A DNA stretch of 64,000 nucleotides from Symbiodinium microadriaticum (lineage: Eukaryota > Sar > Dinophyceae > Suessiales > Symbiodiniaceae): positions 117,340-181,339 of the forward strand of contig LSRX01001233.1 in NCBI GenBank assembly GCA_001939145.1, given 5' to 3'. Made by a program: the position numbers and the translations under genes. Positions 40,798-51,383 of this stretch are shown here, piece after piece (position 1 is the stretch's first letter; every line of letters starts with the position of its first letter). The notes below the pieces were generated by a model, which ran no database searches, was not told the DNA's origin, and was given only the letters and a program-made list of their open reading frames with translations.

Positions 40798-41634
40798 TCA
40801 AAAGTGGTTACCAAACAAGAAGTACCAAGACGAAGCCGGAACTTTCGCCTCGGACCATTGTCTGGCTTTTCGCAGAATCTTGGGGAAAGCAGAGGCACAT
40901 TGGAGAACCTTCGCACGGACTTCTGGACGTTGGTCTGAAAGAAAAGTCGCCGCTTCCACTTCTTGGAGGTAAATTTCCATTACACGGGGGCTCAGCCACC
41001 GACCTCGTCTTCGAACCAGCTCAGGATTGTCACTGCTTTGCAACAACCATGTTGCGCCTCCAGGTCTGAAAGACCCCAGCTCCAGACTTCTAGCTTCACT
41101 TTTCTCAGTAGGTAGGCCCAGGGCCAAGCAGACCTTTCTGAACCTAGCTCGCAAAGTCTGGCCTGAAAAAGGCCACAGTCGTGCTCCTTGTGGTAATTCC
41201 GCAAATGACATAACCATGATTTCGAGGAGGTCCGGGAGGTCAACTTTTGCTGCTTGATGTTTTGCCGCCCTGCGCCTGGTTTTCGGTTCCTCGATCCTCA
41301 GCAAAGCGAAGGCCTGGCTACCTAGGACATCTTCCGGCAGGACGAGGTGTCTTCTAAGTGAGAAAATCACCTCACCAGGTCTGCACAGCCCTCCCCACAT
41401 AAGCGAGAAGAGGCCTGCCTCCTTTGTCCACCCCCAGACTAAGCAAACACTAAGCATGGCAATCAAGACAATGCCAGGGAGAGCCAAATGATGAACGTGA
41501 GGCTCGACTTCCAGCCAGTTAAAAGCCATGTCCCATGCCGCTGTCAGCTGGCGTCTGAGTATGGGCCTTGCCGCTGCGACGGCGTTCCGAATAATGCCCA
41601 TACGGCCTGCCTTCTCGAAAAAGATGCTGACCAA
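40798..41634 (-). pseudogene. Element 3 tyrosine recombinase, C-terminal part
   Basis: Catalytic landmarks are present: first Arg in GGLCRPGEV, a Lys candidate in EEPKTRRR, box II as SFRPGGATWLL, then RRRGRW and the Tyr in VMEIYLQEV. The N-terminal recombinase part (about ARAATNLVERR to VVNTLLV) lies in the preceding polyprotein frame. The two overlap out of frame near 41,630, so a frameshift separates them. The first codon here is TTG and is not a real start. Confidence 0.8.
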
Positions 41635-44600
41635 ACTACGAGCAGTGTATTCACAACCTCAGGCCCAATACCAGAGGGGCCGACAATCTCTTCCAGGGAG
41701 TACTGGCTCGAATCTTCGAGCCATCTGGAGAAGTCTGCCAATCTCCTCTGGCGATGCGTGTCCGTTCTGGGTAGCACCGAACGTCGTTCGACCAGGTTGG
41801 TAGCTGCCCTGGCGGCAGCCCGTTGCGCGTACCCAGTACCAGCAGGCGCCGCTAGGCATCCATGGCGGCAGAGGATTACTAACAAACCAACCCTGAACAC
41901 AAAGCGGCCAGGGAAGTGACAGAAAGCGATGAGGTAGGAGGCGAGGCAGGCAAAGCTGACGAAAGTCCAATCGAAGGAATAATCGGGCGACGAAGGCGAC
42001 AAATCCACAGAAGTCCAATCGAAGTCGAAATCTGCTCCGCAGGAGGTGGAGCTGGAAAAGAAAGCCGGGCCGGCGGCGGAGGTGCTAGCACCGAAGGAGG
42101 AGAAAGGGGACAAAAAGTCCACAGTCGGATCAAACGTCACCTCGCTGTGAGGGGGCCGAGGGGCAGAAGAGCTGCCACAAGGCACGCAGAAAGTCAAGAG
42201 GACAGCGAGCCGAAGCCAATTCGCAGCAAATCTGCGCACCCTGACGCGAGCGAGTTGGCCAAGCACTTCAGGAGGGACAGCGCGCACAAGAGAGGCCCCA
42301 GCAGGGCTCCTGACCTCATGGCTACGAGTAGGGTCATCAGCAACGTTCAGGCGAGTAGGCGCAAAGCCTTCAGCACAGAACACACCTTTTGCTAACGCCA
42401 GCGCATTCACTTGGCAGAGAACTCTCCGTAGTTTGTGGCTCGAGGTTCGCCCGTTGGTGGCCGCCGCGAGGGAGACCGAAGAATCAAACAGATGTAGGAC
42501 ACGACGATCTTCCTTGGCTGCTGGCAGCCCCTTAACCAAAGCAACGAGACCTCGGAGCTCTAGCAGGTTTATGTGCTCAGGGTACTTCCAAGACCAAACC
42601 CTAACAAGGCCCCATGCTCTAGAGGAGAGAAAGTCGTTGAGGACGGGGGACTCCAGGCCAGCGACTTCGACATGGTGTGCCCTGGCAAATCTCCGGCCGG
42701 CAACCAGGTGGTCCGTAAAGAGACCGGCAATCTCCTCCGAAAACTGGCCATAGCTGATGCCTACGGGGCCCCGGGCGGCCCTACACACCTCGTCCAACCG
42801 TTGAAAGGCGAGGTTGGACCCGAGGATTCGAGAATTCCCTTGAAATCCTCCTTTGTAGACAAGCTTGCACGTGATCTCCCCGGTGCCTATGCGATTGCGA
42901 GCCTGAGCCCAGATCTCAGATTGATTAGGCTCAAGATGGTAGGGCCCCAGCACAGCAGCAGCTCTATCATACGACCGAGCGCATAGGAGGACCGCCAGAG
43001 CCCTCTTCAGTACCAGGTCCTGGTGGGTCTCAGGGACCACAACAAAGACGCTGAGGATCCTACCTTCCTGGAGCATGCTGACAACCCAATGCAAAACATC
43101 AATGCTCCTAAGGTCATACTGCCTGCTGACAAAGGGATCGAGCGGAGGGCAGCACACAATGCCCCGGCTGAGACAGCAAGCCGTGACCTGACCAACACCT
43201 GTGCCTAGCCCAATTTCGAGGAAATCAAACTTCAAGGGAGGGTTCTTCGCGGGCGGAGGAGGAAGGCCTTCTAACCTAGCTTCATCGAGCATCGGGTCAC
43301 CCACGCTCCTGAGGAGGGCCCTTGCAGCAGGATCCAGGCGCGAGTATCCGCCCTTCCGATCCGAAGTCCTCCACAGGAGGGCAGCCTCCTCCTCAGAGAG
43401 AGGCGTGCTGACAAGAGCTCCTTTCGCCATAGAGGCATCCGAAGCGAAGAGAGTGGGGACAATCTGGGCTCCAATGTTCGTTGTCATCATGAACGACAGC
43501 ACGCTGGCTAGCACCAATTCATCAGCAACTCCCCTTGAGAGGCTGAAGACAGCCTCGCTCGACGCATGTTGCATATCGGGAGAATGAATCAATCGATATA
43601 TCTTCGCGAAGACGATAGAAGTGGGGCGCCGGTACATCATGCAGTGGACCCAGCTTCCAGCGATCCTTTCGAGGAGGGCCCTCGATGTGACGCGAAGCCG
43701 CGCTGCAGCCAGGGACGCAAGACACAAAGCACACCGCTTCGCGGCAGGAGAAGCAACTGAAATCATGCTGTCCCGAATCGCCTGTTCGCTGGAATCAATC
43801 TGTGCTCCAGCGACTATGAACGTAAGTTCATTCAACTGGTCCTTCTCGGGGGACCCAGGAATATTCAACCTGTCATAGACAATAAGGGCTTTGTCCAGGA
43901 GGGCTTTGGACTTTGTGGGAGCCTTCGGCCCATTTGCCTTGATCTCATGAAGCATGGAAAGCCGCTCCTCACTGAGGGTGAAAAAGTCGTCTATGATCAG
44001 CCCTTGGTATGTAGGCCCTGGAGGGCAAGGGTGTCCTCCCCGGAGCCTGGACTGATCATCGAGTAATTCAGCCTCCTGCAGCACTCCTTCGTGAGCACTA
44101 GTAGCGACCTCAACTCCAACGTGATCGCCCTGAAAGATGCTGGTAAAGACAGGCTGCAGTGTCTTGGGAGGAGGTGAGGAGATGCGATCCTGCCAGGTCC
44201 GGTGGTGATTAGTGCCTTCCCTCTCAACGGGACAGCAATCAACGAATCCTCTCGCGACGTTGAGGGGGAGGCGATGACCGACGGGGTTGCAGGATGCTCT
44301 CTCGGGAGATGTCATTATCTGATGATAAAAATCTCTCCTGTCAGTTATAGATCCACAGAGCAAACATTTAGGCCGCAGCAAAATGCTGCACAGCAGCGCT
44401 CCTGGCGGGAGCTCGCGCGACGGGCCGTCCACTGACAGCTCTGTGGCATTGAAGGACCTTCGGTCCCCAATTTGTCTGTCCTGGGTGTCACTTTTTCGAG
44501 CATTGAAAACTCGAACCTTCTGCCACTGCTTTGCCTTTTCTTCCGAAAAGCTTAAAAGCCCAAGCTGGTTCCATCGATCGTACAATCTATGAAGCTCCTG

Positions 44601-45824
44601 CGGTGAATCTGTGCAGCGGGAGGGGTGTGGCTTCTCAGGCTCGCTCTCGGTGAAGCGAAGGATTCGAGGCTCAAGGAACGGCAAAAGCAGATTCGGCTGA
44701 AGGTAAGGCACGGGCCAAAAGTGCCCAGTGCCGGATATCTTAAGTCGCGAGGCACACAGGTTGGAGTAGGGGCGAAGCTCAGGGCGGTCAGGGCTGACCT
44801 GCTCTGCAACGCCGTGAGGCTCTTGGCTGTCATACCCAGAGCCGGGAGTCGGAGTGTGCTGGCCGGCGTATGCGACAAGGTTCTGAAGACATGCAGTCAA
44901 TTCATGGCTCCGCCGCCCAGGACACGTAGGGACCTGGGGGGCAAGACGGCCACACGCGCAGAGAAGCCGCCGGATGCGGTCGTAGACGACTTCCTGGGAG
45001 GAAGAGGGCGGCCTCCGAAGTTCGGCGAGGGGAGTCCAATTCCTCCCGCAGAAGACGTAGTTGAGGCACATCGTCACGATATGTACCCCCCTTTTGAGCA
45101 CGAGGCTCTTGAAACGTCCCTGTGCCATCTTCGGGCCACTCCTGTCGAAGACGCCCGGATAGGGCACAGGGAGTGGGAATAACGCGGAGGAGGAGGCGGG
45201 CGCGCCGCTCCTTTGCAGGCGAAAAGTACTCGCGAGGAAGCGAGAAAACTTGGTATTACAGGCTAAGATGCGGCGAGGCAACCCAGCCAAAAGCTCGATA
45301 AAAGACATGCTGCCGTCAAAGTCAAGAGCAGCAGCATCATGCATAGCTTGTTCGGAGCGTTCGTTGTGCTGTGGCGTTATTGGCCGGTCACGGCAAACTA
45401 AAGGAACAGAGGCAGCCTCTAAATGTCTGTGCGGCGCCTGGATAGTAGGATTGGCTGGGGGGTGGTCGGCACTCAGGAGCGAAGCAGGATCTGGCTGCTC
45501 TGCTCCCGGTTCTGCCTCGGCGTCGCAAGTATGGGTTTTCTGAGGAAAACCCCTAGATGCACCCTCAGCGTCGCAAGTATGGGTTTTCGGAGGGAAACCC
45601 CTAGATGCAACCTCGGTGGGTTTTCTGAGGAAAACCCCTAGATGCAACCTCGGCGTCGCAAGGGAGCTCGGAAAGCAAGGTGTTCTGTTTCTTTGGCAGG
45701 CACATTTCACCTGACACACTAGCCTGGGGACTAGCAAAATTAGGGTCGGGCAAGGCTTCCTCAAGAGATATAGGGCGTCCCTTTCGGAGGCCACTTCCAT
45801 GGACACGGGTTGGGGGACTAACAA
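41544..45824 (-). pseudogene. Element 3 polyprotein: RT, decayed methyltransferase-like domain, YR N-terminus
   Basis: A 1426-codon frame without stops. RT is recognised by TDRRDFYHQIMTS (motif A), FTSIFQGDHVGVE (motif B) and YQGLIIDDFF (catalytic IIDD, near 43,985). The stretch between A and B reads poorly, suggesting compensating frameshifts. A methyltransferase-like segment follows (FDFLEIGLGTGVGQ near 43,220), but the expected PPC motif is absent. Then come a segment typical of these polyproteins (INLLELRGLVALV, APTRLNVADDPTRS near 42,330-42,560) and the recombinase N-terminus. Near the start the frame crosses a hairpin minisatellite (45,515-45,663). Products would copy and integrate the element; this copy is decayed. 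Confidence 0.75.
45515..45663. repeat. 48-bp hairpin minisatellite inside element 3
   Basis: Units start at 45515, 45563 and 45611 (the third shortened to about 36 bases), with a partial fourth at 45648. Each carries GGGTTTTCTGAGGAAAACCC or a variant, a stem of 8 pairs. In the polyprotein frame it encodes repeats of SRGFPQKTHTCDAE. Confidence 0.88.
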
Positions 45825-45949
45825 CCCTAGGGGTGAGGATGGCCTTCGCTAGAGAGATCACCTGTCGCTCGCGAGAGGTAGTCCTAAAGGGTCCTAGGGT
45901 AGAGGTATTAGGGACCTTAGGGGCACAGGGAGGAAAGGCAGGCACGGAG

Positions 45950-47100
45950 AGGCCTTGATTTTTCTGAGGCTGGCACGGCACATGGGTTCGGGAACTAAGA
46001 ACCCAACCACTAGGGAAACTAGGGGTGGGGTACGCATGGCGGCACAGACCTGTCAAGCCTCTGTTTTCTTCTGCCAAGTCGCCTTTGCCTTTGCCTTTGC
46101 CTTTTTCTTCCTCCACCCTACCTCCTCGCCGTCCTGGTCCACGCCAGAGGGCTGGCGATTCGTTGCCACGTCGGACCTCCTTTGGCTGATGAGGTCCTGC
46201 TCTCGGAGGAATGCCAATGAGGTGGTGACCCACCTTTGGTCCGACAGCGGAGCAAACGCTCGGTGCCTGCCACCTACTGACATTAGGCTGCGGTTGCTCA
46301 TGATGGCGGCCGGGGGCTCTTCCTGAAGACACAACAAATAGCCTATGTCCATGTTCCCTGCGTCGAGTGCACTTTGTTCCAGACACACACACAGTAGGGC
46401 CAGGACATCCAGGCATCCCGCCGTGTGACCGGCCATTGCCAAGTCCAAGGCTACGCACTATCAGAGCAATGTTTCGCACCTGACCGTATCCGCCGAAGCG
46501 TTCCACATATTTGGCCATTGACAGGCCCCTCTCCTTGAGCTCGGCAGGCTCGGCCTCGCAGTTCTGAGTTGGGTCCATCCGGCGGGCTGCTGCCTGCAGC
46601 ACCTTTGTGTAAAAGGACCCCTTTCTGGAAGCCACGCGCGCCTGCAGAAGCGCCCGAAGCCTGTAGGTCCAGGAGAGGGTCTCCCCCGCTCTGCTGAGCG
46701 AGGTGGCTCACCAAAGAGGTGAGGGCAGCGGACTGAGTCATCAGAGCTTGCATCATGCTGCCCTCCTCCGCGGGACCTAGATGCTCCTGAGCTTCTTGCA
46801 CTACGTTCGGAGGCTCCGGGTCGTTGGAGAGCCTTTGGACCTCTGTGCCTCTTTTCGGGGGAGGGCCCACCAAACTCACGATCTGCTTTACGGGAACATC
46901 CTTGCCTCGAGCAGCCTCCGTCGGCAAACCTAGTTGGGTGTGGAGGGGGGCTTTCGAGCTGGATGATTGGGCCCTTCCCTCTGCCTCGAGGCGGGATTGC
47001 CTCTCCGTGAGCTCGTCCAGCCTTGTGTTTAGGGCTGGAAGCACAGCCAGTGCGGCCTCCAACTTCTCGGCGATGGCTGCTGCAGACATTTTCCTTTGAG
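45950..47100 (-). pseudogene. Element 3 Gag remnants
   Basis: Pieces in three frames: a helical N-terminal part from the ATG near 47,090 (MSAAAIAEKLEAALAVLP), then KGSFYTKVLQAAARRM (near 46,600), LSMAKYVERFGGYGQVR (near 46,500) and a basic tail (KKKAKAKAKATWQKK near 46,090). The order fits a retroelement Gag. At least three frame changes separate the pieces. Frame 46451-47314 runs by chance across the boundary into element 2. Confidence 0.6.
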
Positions 47101-47118
47101 CCGGCGTCTGTTTGGCCT

Positions 47119-47460
47119 TTATGAAGTTCACCGGAGTTTCAAAAGAGGGGTTACAAAAGTTGCAACCCGTTAAAGAACTGCCCGAAGCATATTTGGGCAA
47201 AACCTCATATTGGACATGACTGATAAAACGTTCGTGCAGCCAGTATTGCCCCAATGTTATGTGGGCAGACGAATATATAAACATATAACAAAATGCCCAA
47301 AGCGACGCACTCACAGTCGACGGTTTTCACTCAGCGGCAAACTGGGGTTGACGAGCATTCAATCGGACCCCTCGTCCGAAAAGTGGGGCCACTGCCCCAC
47401 CCAAGCGATGCGCACGGTTTAACCGTCCACATCCTTTTCACATCATAATCCCCAGTCTGC
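47119..47460 (-). other. Element 2 copy A 3' terminal region with hairpins
   Basis: The 340 bases downstream of RT on the minus strand have no gene but several hairpins: ACGGTTTAACCGT (perfect palindrome, near 47,414), GGGGC...GCCCC (near 47,388), CGGAC...GTCCG (near 47,365) and GGGTT...AACCC. The outermost TTTATGAAG..CACCGGA forms an imperfect inverted repeat with the other end. Confidence 0.6.
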
Positions 47461-47461
47461 T

Positions 47462-49719
47462 TTAGCATGCATGAACGATCGACTTCAGTGTAACCTTCGA
47501 CAGAGGGCATTTCGGATGCTCGATGGCCAACTTCCATGGAGCCAGCTCTTTCAGCGAGCCTCTGCTTGGAGCATCTGCTATGTTGGAAGAAGAAGCGACT
47601 CTTGCTACCCACAAGTAACAGGGCTCAACTTCTTGAGGATTCTCGAGCACCATGAGAACTTCGCGCCAAGTCGGTACAGCAGCGTCCCCTTTGACGATTG
47701 CATCCAACGCGGGCCAATTGTCGATGAAGAGCAACACTCGCTGACCTTCGAGATGCCTGCGCCAGTGACGCAAGGCAAGGATTGCGGGGTAGAGCTCAAT
47801 GAGGCCGATGACGTGATGTCTTCCATCCGACCTCCAGTGAGAGAGAACCTCGTTGGGCACTTGACACCCGAAAACGTAAGCACATTCAGAGTCAGGTAAG
47901 AACATGACTGCGCCGACCGTCGCAGGACCATGCTCAACGTTGTCGTCCTCGAGGGCTCCATCGGTGAAGAGCACGACAGGCTTGTCGCGCCAGCTTGCTT
48001 TCAGCACTCGGGGCTTTCCATGTATGAGACGCTGTCTCAAGAGCTGCAAGGCCTGAAGGCCGCTAGAGTCCAAAGTCACAGGAGCCCTGGAAGCGATGCC
48101 GTAGGATCTAAGGTCACGAAGAGCCATGCGCCCGGCTCGCCCCCAAATCTGGCCATCCGCAAACTGAAGCTTTCCTATGAAACTGGGCATGCGGCAAGGA
48201 ACGATGGCTTTGTTGTTTATCGCCTCGTCAAGAAGGGCCTCGAGCTCATCGCACCTAGAACGCTTGTTCTTCACTGCGATGACGCCTTCATGAGTCTCCG
48301 AGACATCCAAGGTGACGCCCAAAACCTCAACCTCCGATGCGAAAGGAGTGCATTTCTCATCGGCGAAAGCAAAGCCTGTCAGCTTAAGAAAACCCTTCAC
48401 TAGTGCAGCCGTGGAAGAGGCCACGAGCGAATGCGAGGCCATCGGGTAATCATCGAAATAAGCTGACCAGCATGCGCCCAAAGAGCACCCTATCGCATGC
48501 AGCAGCAAACTTATCCTAAGGAAGTGGTACACCGATGCAAGTGCACCGAAAGGAAGAGTGCACATCACAAAGCATCGCACCTCGCACGTTTGCGGATCTT
48601 TCAAGGTCACAACGGTTTTATCAAAGTCTTTAGGGCTCAAAGGGAGTTGTTTGTAGGCTGATTTAAGATCTAGCGTCGCCACCTGCAGGGAGGCGCCGGC
48701 CTTTGCCCAATCAGCATGAACATGCCCTGTGAAGACAAGACAAAGTCAACTGCTCCGCGACAGCGGTAAAAGTGGCACAGCACGGTCAAAGACCACAACA
48801 GGTGGTCTAGGGCGTGTAGCACAATTCTCTCACTCGTAGAGCACGCCTGATTTAGCATGTTTTCTTTGAAGTCGTCGATCGGCCTTAATCGACCCTTCTG
48901 CACAACTGCGAATCGGCGCACAGGCAACCACGACCCGAAGCGCTCGCTAATCTGTTGTGGGCTGAAAGGACCTTCCAGCCAGCCCTTCGCAGTTGCTTCC
49001 TCCAAGGTCGTAGCGTAGAGCTCCTCGGAGTTCTCATCCGCGGAGTCGTTCGCGACCCGACTCAAGAGTTTAGCTCTGATGTCGCCGGATTGGGCCATCA
49101 GATCTTCTTCACTGATTGAGGCGATGTAACCCCCTTCGCGGAAAATGCCGGAGGGGTTTAAGCAACCTACCAAGCGGAAGCCTTGGCGCATTTCAGAAAA
49201 GAGAGATTTGTCGGGCCACTGGATTTCATTTGCCATCTCCTCTAGAAGAGCAGTTCTTTTCGAAGACAAGATATCCCTGACCGAAGGGGGCATCTCTTTC
49301 TGATAGTCGGACTCGGCGCCTGCTAGTTCTGTTGCTCTTTTCCGCCATCTCTGAAGTCTCAAGAGTCGCAGCTTGCATAATTCTGCCGGCGACTTTGTAA
49401 GCTGCTCGAACAGAGATTTAATCAGGTAGTCGGGCAGCTGGGCAAGCGAATCAAAGGGATGATAAAGGCGTCTGGCCTCGGCGACGAAGTTTTCGCAGCT
49501 CCTGAAAACCCCGAAGACGCAAAAGACCCCTTCAGCTCCCCTGTTCTCGGAACGCAAGAGTTTGCTGCCAGCAGGCACTCCATGAGTGTGGTGTTGCAGA
49601 CACCGCTTGGAGGTAAGCGGCGGTAGGGACGGCAAAAGGCGAGACAAGACACGGGCGTGCTCGGAAATCAACTGGGGATGAAGCCTGCCTCGAGGCTGTT
49701 TGTGTGCCCTCGACAACAA
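47462..49719 (-). pseudogene. Element 2 copy A RT-RNase H, frameshifted by a 13-base deletion
   Basis: Matches the intact 756-codon ORF of copy B except that 13 bases (57122-57134 in B) are missing between 48730 and 48731. The frame breaks just before RT motif A (LDLKSAYKQLPLSP). Fragments are 49719-48670 and 48682-47462. The second still encodes motif A, YFDD and RNase H. The RNase H Glu box reads IELYPAI here, IELYGAI in B. Confidence 0.9.
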
Positions 49720-49733
49720 GGAGGTTGCTGCAC

Positions 49734-51380
49734 CTAGAGGATAACCGAGCCTGCTCGCCTCAGCTCAAAGACATCGCACAGAGCCTGACACATGGCCTTT
49801 GGGTATGCAGCTTCTTCGGCCGTCGCAAAGCCACCTGCGTCGTTGGCACCCCAAGCCTCATGAGATTTGCACCCGGGACACAGCAAGGCCATTCGGTTGA
49901 TGCTGGAACTGCTGCACAAGAAGGAAGTCTTCTTATCCCTGTTGCTACCGAAAGCGCAAGCCTGACAGTTAGCGAAGAAACCATGGGCCAAAGGGAAGGC
50001 CAGGCATGGTAGCGACCAGAAGCTGCTGTTGGTTGGATTTTCTATGCACCATGGAATGCTCCTGGACTCACAGTCCTCAATGAAAGCGCAAAGATGTTTG
50101 TAGATGGCGTTGGCAGCTTTAAGCTTCACGAAGTCTTTAGCTGAAGCCCAAGGCACACCCCATGGATGCGCGAGAGTGCGCAGCACTGGAGGCCCCGGTC
50201 GAAAGTGCCGAGCCGCACTGCAAGTCCCACATGGTGGGGCGGCGAAGACCATAGCCACCCTGCGTGACTCCAAGACGAAACGAAGCACCTGCCAAGAATG
50301 ACTTTGCGTCAGGTCCAGGTTAACAAGCTTGCATTTAGGGGTGTGGCGGTTGTGTGCATGATCAACTGGCATGGTGGCGAAACCGCGAGTCATGGCAGTT
50401 TGGCTAAGCACGGCGGACCCAGCACAGAGCTCGATTAGGAGAGGCCCCTCGCCCGGAAGTTCGGCGTGAGGAAAGGCCGGGCTAACAGGATGCAAAGGTG
50501 CCGAGTCTGTGGCTACTTGAGGGCATCTGAGGTCGGCATCAGTGATGGCATAAGGCACCATAGTAGGGCCATGTTGCACCTCGCCTTGAGGGACCTGAAA
50601 ACCCAAAGAATCAAGAAAGTCTTGAGCATCCTGGGCTAAGCCTGACAAGTGTCCCACACTAAAAGCAATCATGATGATGCGGTCCTGCTGCCACGGCAAA
50701 GTGAAGTGTTTGCAGTGTTTTGCATCAAACGCCCACGCCTGGTTGGCGCAGTCCAAGACAAAGCCCTGCCACGCAACACCTTCGTGCACCTGACGCGATG
50801 GTCCATCTGGGTGGACCACAAAAATCTCTCCTCCTGAGAATGAGGAGACTGGCACAACAACATTTCGCACACTGCTGTTAAAGGAGTCCTGGTGCAGAGG
50901 AGCCTGCAGGTTGCGATGCACTGACACAGAAGTAAACCGACAGGCGGGCGCAACGCGCTTGATACAAGCACACAGGAACTTGGCTACCGATGGCGTGCGC
51001 TTGGTGTTGTCCCGAATCGCAGTCACGCCGCCTCGGTTGCACGCTCCAACGGTGATGGCCTTAGAGTTGCCAGCTGTAGCACACCAATCACGGGTGTTTG
51101 TTTCTGAAGGGAATGCATCCAAAATGGATACAACATTGCTCGCACTGAAGTCAGAAAGTTGCAAAAAGTGGCTTGCAAGTGATTCACAAAAGGCATATGG
51201 ATCATCGGATTTGGCCACCTTGCTCGGTGGTGGCGGTGGAAAACAATCAGAAAACGGTTCAAGAGGTCTTTTCTCAGAAGAATCCAATCCTTCCGAGGAG
51301 TGCGGCTCTTGATCATGAGCCTCATGCTCACCATGCGCCTCAGGCGAGGGTGATAGCGGCTCTTGCGCCTCGGACCATAG
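49734..51380 (-). CDS. Element 2 copy A 2OG dioxygenase-like/methyltransferase-like fusion
   Basis: Open frame of 548 codons from the UGA ending Gag; the 517-codon part from 51287 starts at TTG, so readthrough from Gag is the likely route. Numbering from 51287: residues 110-215 look like a 2-oxoglutarate/Fe(II) dioxygenase core with HQD (132-134), a distal His194 and Arg203 (QDRIIMIAFS). Residues 280-510 look like a C5-cytosine methyltransferase-type fold: SAM loop LIELCAGSAVLSQ (284-296), PPC (351-353) where the catalytic Cys sits, and ENP (416-418). The first could oxidise and the second methylate DNA; activity is not shown. Dinoflagellate retrotransposons with captured cytosine methyltransferases are reported in the literature. 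Confidence 0.78.
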   Translation of the reverse strand, partial: LWSEAQEPLSPSPEAHGEHEAHDQEPHSSEGLDSSEKRPLEPFSDCFPPPPPSKVAKSDDPYAFCESLASHFLQLSDFSASNVVSILDAFPSETNTRDWCATAGNSKAITVGACNRGGVTAIRDNTKRTPSVAKFLCACIKRVAPACRFTSVSVHRNLQAPLHQDSFNSSVRNVVVPVSSFSGGEIFVVHPDGPSRQVHEGVAWQGFVLDCANQAWAFDAKHCKHFTLPWQQDRIIMIAFSVGHLSGLAQDAQDFLDSLGFQVPQGEVQHGPTMVPYAITDADLRCPQVATDSAPLHPVSPAFPHAELPGEGPLLIELCAGSAVLSQTAMTRGFATMPVDHAHNRHTPKCKLVNLDLTQSHSWQVLRFVLESRRVAMVFAAPPCGTCSAARHFRPGPPVLRTLAHPWGVPWASAKDFVKLKAANAIYKHLCAFIEDCESRSIPWCIENPTNSSFWSLPCLAFPLAHGFFANCQACAFGSNRDKKTSFLCSSSSINRMALLCPGCKSHEAWGANDAGGFATAEEAAYPKAMCQALCDVFELRRAGSVIL

Positions 51381-51383
51381 TCA
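51378..51383 (-). promoter_or_regulatory. Probable stop-readthrough site UGA CUA (element 2 copy A)
   Basis: Gag ends ACG TCA TCG TGA and the next in-frame codon is CTA, followed by 30 more sense codons (His/Glu/Pro-rich) into the enzyme ORF. Same context as in copy B and in element 1. Confidence 0.72.

Larger units (their letters stand above)
40656..47118 (-). mobile_element. YR retrotransposon, element 3 (decayed, 5' end interrupted)
   Basis: Minus-strand order: Gag remnants (47,100-45,950), long polyprotein with RT and other domains (45824-41544), then YR (41634-40798). YR is last, the usual DIRS/Ngaro order and opposite to elements 1 and 2. At 47,118 the Gag region is cut by element 2, so the 5' end of element 3 is displaced to the right of the window or lost. 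Frameshifts are numerous. No terminal repeats were found. The left limit is approximate. Confidence 0.75.

Noticed and set aside
46451..47314. 287-codon minus ORF as one protein
   Set aside because: Its first 65 codons are element 2 terminal DNA (the same peptide occurs at 55475-55705) joined by the insertion to element 3 Gag.
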